Positions 31,764 through 36,120 of a stretch of 36,120 bases of DNA are shown here, one piece after another. This DNA is from Betaproteobacteria bacterium (GTDB lineage Bacteria; Pseudomonadota; Gammaproteobacteria; Burkholderiales; SG8-41): the NCBI GenBank assembly GCA_016202605.1, contig JACQOJ010000051.1:1-36120 (forward strand). The letters run 5' to 3'. A program made the translations under genes and the position numbers. Positions within the stretch are counted from its first letter, which is position 1, and each line of letters opens with the position of its first letter. The notes beneath the pieces are model-generated. The model saw nothing but the letters and a program-made list of their open reading frames with translations. It made no database searches and was not told the origin of the DNA.

Positions 31764-32891
31764 ATGATGTTGCTCGAGCACGAAGCGAAACAGTTGCTCG
31801 ACTCGGTCGGGATCCAGGTGCCGCGCGGTCTCGTCATCCGCCCTGGCGACGGGACGCCTGACGGGATCGAGAGCTACCCGGTCGCGGTGAAGGCCCAGGT
31901 CCGCAGCGGCGGACGCGGCAAACAGGGCGGCATCGTCCGAGCCGGGGACCGGCCGGCGCTCGCCGCGGCGATCACGCGCCTGTTCGCCACGGCGTTCGGC
32001 GGCGAACGCCCGGAGGCGCTGCTCATTGAACCGTGGCTTGCGATCGAGCGCGAGACTTATCTGTCGGTCGCGGTCGACGGCCGGGCCGACGGCTATGTCG
32101 TGATGTACTCGGCGCGAGGCGGGGTCGGTATCGAGGAAGGCGCGCCTCCCGTGCGCTATCCCGTCGGGGCACCGTGGAATTTTCGGGTTCACGGATTGCG
32201 CAAAGCGCTCGAAAGCGCGGAGCCGGATTACCAATGGCGCGAGAAGGTCATCGCGCTCGCGCAACGTCTCATTCGCACCGCCGCCATGCGCGACTTAACC
32301 ACGATCGAAATCAACCCGCTCGCAACGCTCACCGATGGCGCCCTTGTCGCCGCTGACGCCAGGGTGGTTTGCGACGAATGGGCGCACTTCCGCAACAAGG
32401 CAATCCATGCGCAGCGTGAAGCGGAGAAGCGGCGTGCCGAGCCGCTGCTGCGCGACTGCCTCAACATGCAGCACATGTATGTGCGGCTCGACGGCGACAT
32501 CGCGTTGATCTCGGGCGGCGCGGGCATGACGATGGCGGCGATGGACATGATCGCGGACTGCGGCGGCCGCCCGGCGTGTTTCCTGGATTGCAGCCCGGGA
32601 CCGACCTCCACGCGCGGATATCGGCCGGCGTTCGCGATGCTCGATGCGGATCCCCGGGTGAAGGTGATTCTGGTGAGCGTCTTCGGCGGCGGCACCCAGA
32701 TGCAGCGCGTCGCCAATTCGATGAAAGAGATCATGGCGGAGCGCAAGAGCAGGAAGCCGGTCGTGTTCCGGCTGGACGGCACCAACGTCGACCAGGTGCC
32801 GGGCATCTTTGCCCGGTTTGGCGCGCATAATCACGCGCGGCTGGAAGATGCGGTTGCCGAAGCCGTGCGACTGGCCGGAGGCCGCGCATGA
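31764..32891 (+). CDS. SucC-like CoA ligase beta subunit (ATP-grasp)
   Basis: A 375-residue homologue of succinyl-CoA synthetase beta. It opens with LLEHEAKQLLDSVGIQVPRG and the ATP-grasp segment PVAVKAQVRSGGRGKQGGI, then TTIEINPLATLTDG with the Mg/ATP acidic residues. The C-terminal CoA-ligase domain has GGAGMTMAAMDMIADCGGRPACFLD and VSVFGGGTQMQRVANSM. The ATG at 31764 has AAGGAGAG upstream; the track's 31719 is too early. It overlaps the alpha-subunit gene by four bases (ATGA). The acid substrate may be succinate, malate or another dicarboxylate; separation from TCA-cycle genes favours a catabolic role. Confidence 0.9.
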   Translation: MMLLEHEAKQLLDSVGIQVPRGLVIRPGDGTPDGIESYPVAVKAQVRSGGRGKQGGIVRAGDRPALAAAITRLFATAFGGERPEALLIEPWLAIERETYLSVAVDGRADGYVVMYSARGGVGIEEGAPPVRYPVGAPWNFRVHGLRKALESAEPDYQWREKVIALAQRLIRTAAMRDLTTIEINPLATLTDGALVAADARVVCDEWAHFRNKAIHAQREAEKRRAEPLLRDCLNMQHMYVRLDGDIALISGGAGMTMAAMDMIADCGGRPACFLDCSPGPTSTRGYRPAFAMLDADPRVKVILVSVFGGGTQMQRVANSMKEIMAERKSRKPVVFRLDGTNVDQVPGIFARFGAHNHARLEDAVAEAVRLAGGRA

Positions 32892-33790
32892 GCATACTTC
32901 TCGACCGCACCAATCGCGTCCTGGTCCAGGGCGTGACCGGACAGATGGGTACGTACTTCGTGGAGGACGCATGCAAGTACGGGACGACGGTGGTCGCCGG
33001 GGTTTCGCCGGGGCGCGACGGCGCGAAAGTCGGTGATGTGCCCGTCTTCGGGAGCGTGCGCGCGGCGCGCGAGGCAACGGGCGCCGATACGGCGATCGTC
33101 TTCGTGCCGCCGGCGGCCGTGCTCGGCGGCGCGCTCGAGGCGATCGAAGCGGGCTGCCGCCTTGTCGTCGTCACCGCCGACGAGCTTCCGGTTCTCGACA
33201 CGATCGAACTGAAGGCCGCGGCCCGGGCAAACGGGGCGGCCGTCGTCGGACCGAACTCGCCGGGCATCATTTCGCCGGGCAAGGCGAAGCTGGGCTTCAT
33301 GCCGTCGTTCTGCTACATGCAAGGCAACGTCGGGGTGATCTCGCGCAGCGGCTCTCTTTCTTACGAGTGCTGCAAGCGGCTCACGCTCGCCGGCATGGGG
33401 CAGTCCACCGTCATCGGCATCGGGGGCGATCCGGTCAAAGGGACGACAGCCGCGGAAGCGCTCGGGCTCTTCCACGACGATCCCGAGACCGCGGCCGTCC
33501 TGTATTTGGGTGAGATTGGCGGATCCGAAGAGAGTTTTGTCGCAGAATACGCGGCTCGACCGGATGCGAAGCCGGTTGCCGCGTTGATCGTCGGGCACAC
33601 CGCGCCCCCCGGCAGGAAAATGGGGCATGCGGCGGCGCTGATCGGATCGAAAGCGGAAAGCCACGCCGCCAAGGTCGCCATGATGCGCAGCGCGGGCGTT
33701 CACGTCGCGAGCGGATTGTCCGACATGGTCGAAACCCTGCAGGCTGCGCTATCACACGGGATGCGCGCCGCGCAGGACGCGGCGGCGTAA
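32888..33790 (+). CDS. SucD-like CoA ligase alpha subunit
   Basis: A 300-residue homologue of succinyl-CoA synthetase alpha. The CoA-binding Rossmann part has VLVQGVTGQMGTYFVEDACKYGTTVVAGVSPG, with DVPVFGSVRAA following. GPNSPGIISPG and GVISRSGSLSYE are signature motifs. GHTAPPGRKMGHAAALIG contains the His that is phosphorylated in the reaction. It starts inside the stop of the beta gene, so the subunits are translationally coupled. The product attaches CoA to a dicarboxylate or related acid at the cost of a nucleotide triphosphate. Confidence 0.92.
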   Translation: MSILLDRTNRVLVQGVTGQMGTYFVEDACKYGTTVVAGVSPGRDGAKVGDVPVFGSVRAAREATGADTAIVFVPPAAVLGGALEAIEAGCRLVVVTADELPVLDTIELKAAARANGAAVVGPNSPGIISPGKAKLGFMPSFCYMQGNVGVISRSGSLSYECCKRLTLAGMGQSTVIGIGGDPVKGTTAAEALGLFHDDPETAAVLYLGEIGGSEESFVAEYAARPDAKPVAALIVGHTAPPGRKMGHAAALIGSKAESHAAKVAMMRSAGVHVASGLSDMVETLQAALSHGMRAAQDAAA

Positions 33791-33830
33791 CAGGGAAAAA
33801 TAGAAAGACTCATCGAGGAGGAAATCGGTC

Positions 33831-34805
33831 ATGATGCTGCGATTCTGTTTGATGCTGATGGGCGCCGGCGCTGCGATCGCAGCGCCACAGGCAGTGGCGG
33901 CTGAACCACCCTACCCGAACAAACCGATCCGGATCATCGTCGGCTTCCCCCCCGCCGGCGCCGCGGACATCTTCGCGCGGCTGGTGGGACAAAAGCTCAC
34001 CGAGGCCTGGGGACAGCCGGTGGTGGTCGACAATCGGCCGGGCGCGGGCAGCACCATCGGTTCCGAGATCGCGGCCAATTCCACGCCGGACGGTCATACG
34101 CTGATGGCGGTGTCCGCAAGCTACGCCACGAGCGCCGGTCTGTACAGGAAACTCAAATACCATCCCATCGATTCCTTTGCGCCGATCACGATGATCACGT
34201 CGAACGCGAACGTGCTGCTGGCACATCCTTCGGTGCCGGCAAAATCGGCGCGGGAACTCATCGCCACGGCCAAGGCAAACCCGGGCAAACTGACGATGGG
34301 GTCGGCAGGCACCGGCAGCATCACGCATCTCGCCGGGGAACTGTTCGCGAACATGGCCGCGATCAAAGTGACGCACGTCCCGTACAAGGGCGGCGGTCCC
34401 AACCTGAACGCCCTCCTCGGCGGAGAGATACAGATCACGGTTGCCTCCGTTCCGGCCTCGCTTGGCCACGTCAAGGCAGGGCGCGTGAAAGCCTTGGGCC
34501 TCACCTCCGTCAAGCGGTCCGCGGTCCTTCCGGGGGTTCCGACCATCGCCGAATCCGGTGTGCCCGGTTACGAGGCCAAGAACTGGTACGGCATCCTGGC
34601 ACCGGCCGGGGTCCCGAAATCCGTCGTCGCGAAGTTGAACGGGCAGATCAATGAAATCCTGCGTGCGCCGGATTTCGCCGCAGCCATCGCCAGGCAGGGG
34701 GCGGACATCGAAGGCGGCACGCCCGATGAGTTCAGGAAGTACCTGCAGTCCGAGATCGCGAAGTGGTCCAAAGTCATCAAGGCGGCCGGAGTGCAAGTGC
34801 AATAG
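33831..34805 (+). CDS. Bug/TctC-type periplasmic receptor
   Basis: A 324-residue Bug protein. The signal peptide (MLRFCLMLMGAGAAIAAPQAVAAE) is followed by YPNKPIRIIVGFPPAGAADIF, NRPGAGSTIGSEIA, NSTPDGHTL, VTHVPYKGGGPNL and LPGVPTIAESGVPGYEAKNWYG. GGAGG lies ahead of the ATG. It sits 40 bp after the SucD-like gene and just before an enolase-superfamily gene on the same strand, so receptor, CoA ligase and isomerase/dehydratase are plausibly one pathway under the CysB-like regulator. Confidence 0.95.
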   Translation: MMLRFCLMLMGAGAAIAAPQAVAAEPPYPNKPIRIIVGFPPAGAADIFARLVGQKLTEAWGQPVVVDNRPGAGSTIGSEIAANSTPDGHTLMAVSASYATSAGLYRKLKYHPIDSFAPITMITSNANVLLAHPSVPAKSARELIATAKANPGKLTMGSAGTGSITHLAGELFANMAAIKVTHVPYKGGGPNLNALLGGEIQITVASVPASLGHVKAGRVKALGLTSVKRSAVLPGVPTIAESGVPGYEAKNWYGILAPAGVPKSVVAKLNGQINEILRAPDFAAAIARQGADIEGGTPDEFRKYLQSEIAKWSKVIKAAGVQVQ

Positions 34806-34838
34806 GCCCGCGTGTACTTGAGTCCAGACAGAGACCGC

Positions 34839-35969
34839 ATGAAGATAACAAACGTTCACTGCCACAGGGTGACCATTCCCTACCGCAATCCGTACCGGAT
34901 GGCGCCGGGCGAAACGCGGTACAAGAAGCAGATCATCGTCCTCATCGAAACCGACGGGGGCATCACGGGAGTGGGCGAAACGGGCGTGACGCTGATCGAA
35001 CGCGGGGGCGAGACCCAGGAAGCGATCTACATCACCATCAGGAAATACTTCACGCCGCTGTTGATCGGCATGGATCCGTTCGACATCGGGCTCGTCATCG
35101 ACCGCCTCGAAGGGTTCAACCAGGGCCGGACCGGCTTTCTCTGCGCCAAGGCTGCCATCGACACCGCGCTCTACGACGTCATGGGCAAGGCGGTCAACCG
35201 GCCGGCCGCAAAGCTGCTGGGCGGCATCCATCGCACCACCTTCAAAGTGAGCCGCAGCCTCGGCGTCAAGACACCGGAGGATATGGCGGAAGACGCCGTC
35301 CGGTTGAAGTCGATGGGCTACGCGATGCTCACGATCAAGGTCGGGTTCGACGTGAAGGAGGACATTGAACGGGTCGCCGCCGTGCGTGACGCGGTGGGAT
35401 CCGGTTACCCGCTGGAGGTCGACGTGAACGGCGCTTACAACGTCGAAGTCGCCATTCCGACGTTGCGGAAGATGGAACGCTACGGCATCGAGGCGATCGA
35501 GCAGCCGGTGCCGTGGTGGGACCTCCGGGGCATGAGAGAAGTGCGCAGCGCGCTCGACACGCCGATCACCGCCGACGAAAGTGCGTGGACGCCGCACGAC
35601 GTTGCCAATATCGCGCGCGCAGAGGCGGCCGACACGATTTGCCTCAAGCCGGTCAAGAATGGCGGCCTGTTCCTGAGCCGCAGAATGGCCGAGATGGCCG
35701 AGGCCGCGGGAATGGGCGTGTTGATGGGCAGCAAGCATCCGCTCTCACCCGGCACTTCCGCCATCATCCAGTTCGCGGCAGCGCTTCCGTGCGTGCATGA
35801 AGTCCTCGGCTATGGCTCGCCGCTGGAGCGCCTCGCGGACGACATTTGCGACCCGCCGCTCGAGATGAACAAGGACGGCACCGTCTCGCTTCCCGAGGGA
35901 CCGGGCCTGGGCGTCACCGTATCGGAGGAAAAGCTTCGCAAGTACACCGATACGGAAGCGCTCGCCTGA
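34839..35969 (+). CDS. Enolase-superfamily enzyme (mandelate racemase/muconate lactonizing type)
   Basis: A 376-residue protein with the capping domain (MKITNVHCHRVTIPYRNPYR) and barrel of the mandelate racemase/muconate lactonizing group. Mg ligands are visible as the Asp of LEVDVNGAYN, the Glu of IEQPVPWWD and the Glu of ITADESAW. On the second strand LTIKVGFD keeps one Lys, and CLKPVKNGGL provides the Lys on the opposite side, as in muconate lactonizing/dipeptide epimerase types. The reaction (racemisation, dehydration or cycloisomerisation) cannot be fixed. The track start is a GTG at 34812; the ATG at 34839 is a normal N-terminus. It follows the Bug gene by 33 bp. Confidence 0.9.
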   Translation: MKITNVHCHRVTIPYRNPYRMAPGETRYKKQIIVLIETDGGITGVGETGVTLIERGGETQEAIYITIRKYFTPLLIGMDPFDIGLVIDRLEGFNQGRTGFLCAKAAIDTALYDVMGKAVNRPAAKLLGGIHRTTFKVSRSLGVKTPEDMAEDAVRLKSMGYAMLTIKVGFDVKEDIERVAAVRDAVGSGYPLEVDVNGAYNVEVAIPTLRKMERYGIEAIEQPVPWWDLRGMREVRSALDTPITADESAWTPHDVANIARAEAADTICLKPVKNGGLFLSRRMAEMAEAAGMGVLMGSKHPLSPGTSAIIQFAAALPCVHEVLGYGSPLERLADDICDPPLEMNKDGTVSLPEGPGLGVTVSEEKLRKYTDTEALA

Positions 35970-36016
35970 TCCACATCGGATCGGACAAATAATGCATATC
36001 GTTTAAGGAGGCTGTC

Positions 36017-36120
36017 ATGAACAAGCGAGTGGATCTCGGCATCACCGAAGAGGCCGCCGAGGGCAGGATTACGGACGAGACGTTGGCCGCCGCGCGTGCG
36101 CTCATCGGCTGCAAGCTGCG
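36017..36120 (+). CDS. Protein start cut by window edge, possibly MaoC-like
   Basis: An ATG with AAGGAGG six bases upstream opens a frame that runs off the window: MNKRVDLGITEEAAEGRITD and then ETLAAARALIGCKLR. The latter resembles the start of MaoC-type hydratases (ITDExLAxxRxxIG), but only 34 codons are visible, so this is a weak guess. It follows the enolase-superfamily gene by 47 bp on the same strand and probably belongs to that operon. Confidence 0.6.
   Translation, partial: MNKRVDLGITEEAAEGRITDETLAAARALIGCKL

Noticed and set aside
33810-35738. Minus-strand ORF of 642 aa
   Set aside because: Antisense shadow of the Bug and enolase-superfamily genes, caused by high GC. His/Arg-rich with no recognisable domain.

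Overview
This is a 36 kb, high-GC, densely coding window from what looks like a betaproteobacterium (Burkholderiales-like, possibly uncultured). The main pointer is the expansion of Bug/TctC-type periplasmic solute-binding receptors: four intact genes with signal peptides, one lacking a signal peptide, one frameshifted, and a short remnant. They sit among acyl-CoA, carboxylate and aromatic-type catabolic genes. No TctA/TctB membrane partners, rRNA, tRNA or CRISPR are visible. Taxonomy is inference.

The most notable result is two apparent selenoprotein genes that the six-frame ORF track splits at in-frame TGA codons. (1) 20694..21305 (+) is an AhpD/carboxymuconolactone-decarboxylase-like protein whose CxxC motif reads Cys-Val-Tyr-TGA, i.e. 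CxxU. (2) 26765..28378 (-) is a UGSC-family protein whose TGA is followed by Gly-Ser-Cys, i.e. UxxC, fused in frame to a long conserved C-terminal region. In both, the frame stays open past the TGA and a 7-bp perfect hairpin follows. The apical loop starts 18-20 nt after the TGA and has G in its first two positions, as expected of a bacterial SECIS. Two independent cases with the same logic argue strongly for UGA decoding rather than chance stop mutations. A tandem paralogue next to the first (21366..21911) has lost the redox motif.

Layout. 1-250: cut-off IS481-like transposase and IS end. 362-2334: ECF sigma factor plus HxxxCxxC anti-sigma factor, divergent from a diiron-type metallo-beta-lactamase protein, with an 8-bp inverted repeat between them. 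2536-9820: TauD-type dioxygenase, cysteine-less Asp/Glu-racemase-like protein with a Bug receptor, a short basic protein, 2-hydroxyacid dehydrogenase, bicupin, FAD oxidoreductase and VOC protein. 9953-16269: MmgE/PrpD protein, repeat-rich 385-bp gap with REP-like elements, cyclase-family hydrolase, Bug receptor, and a molybdenum hydroxylase large subunit without partners. 16287-20473 (-): likely operon of CoA transferase, thioesterase, arylmalonate-decarboxylase-like protein, PPOX-fold flavoprotein and an exported hypothetical protein. 20694-25695: the two AhpD-like genes, dienelactone hydrolase, two MFS transporters and a small conserved-looking ORF. 25719-30515 (-): three Bug genes around the UGSC selenoprotein, one frameshifted, plus a Bug/amidohydrolase remnant. 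30689-36120: CysB-like LysR regulator divergent from a SucCD-like CoA ligase, Bug receptor, enolase-superfamily enzyme and a cut-off final gene.

Together the genes suggest uptake of organic acids by Bug receptors, activation to CoA thioesters (CoA transferase, SucCD-like ligase), and processing by hydrolases, isomerases and dehydrogenases. Substrates cannot be read from sequence.
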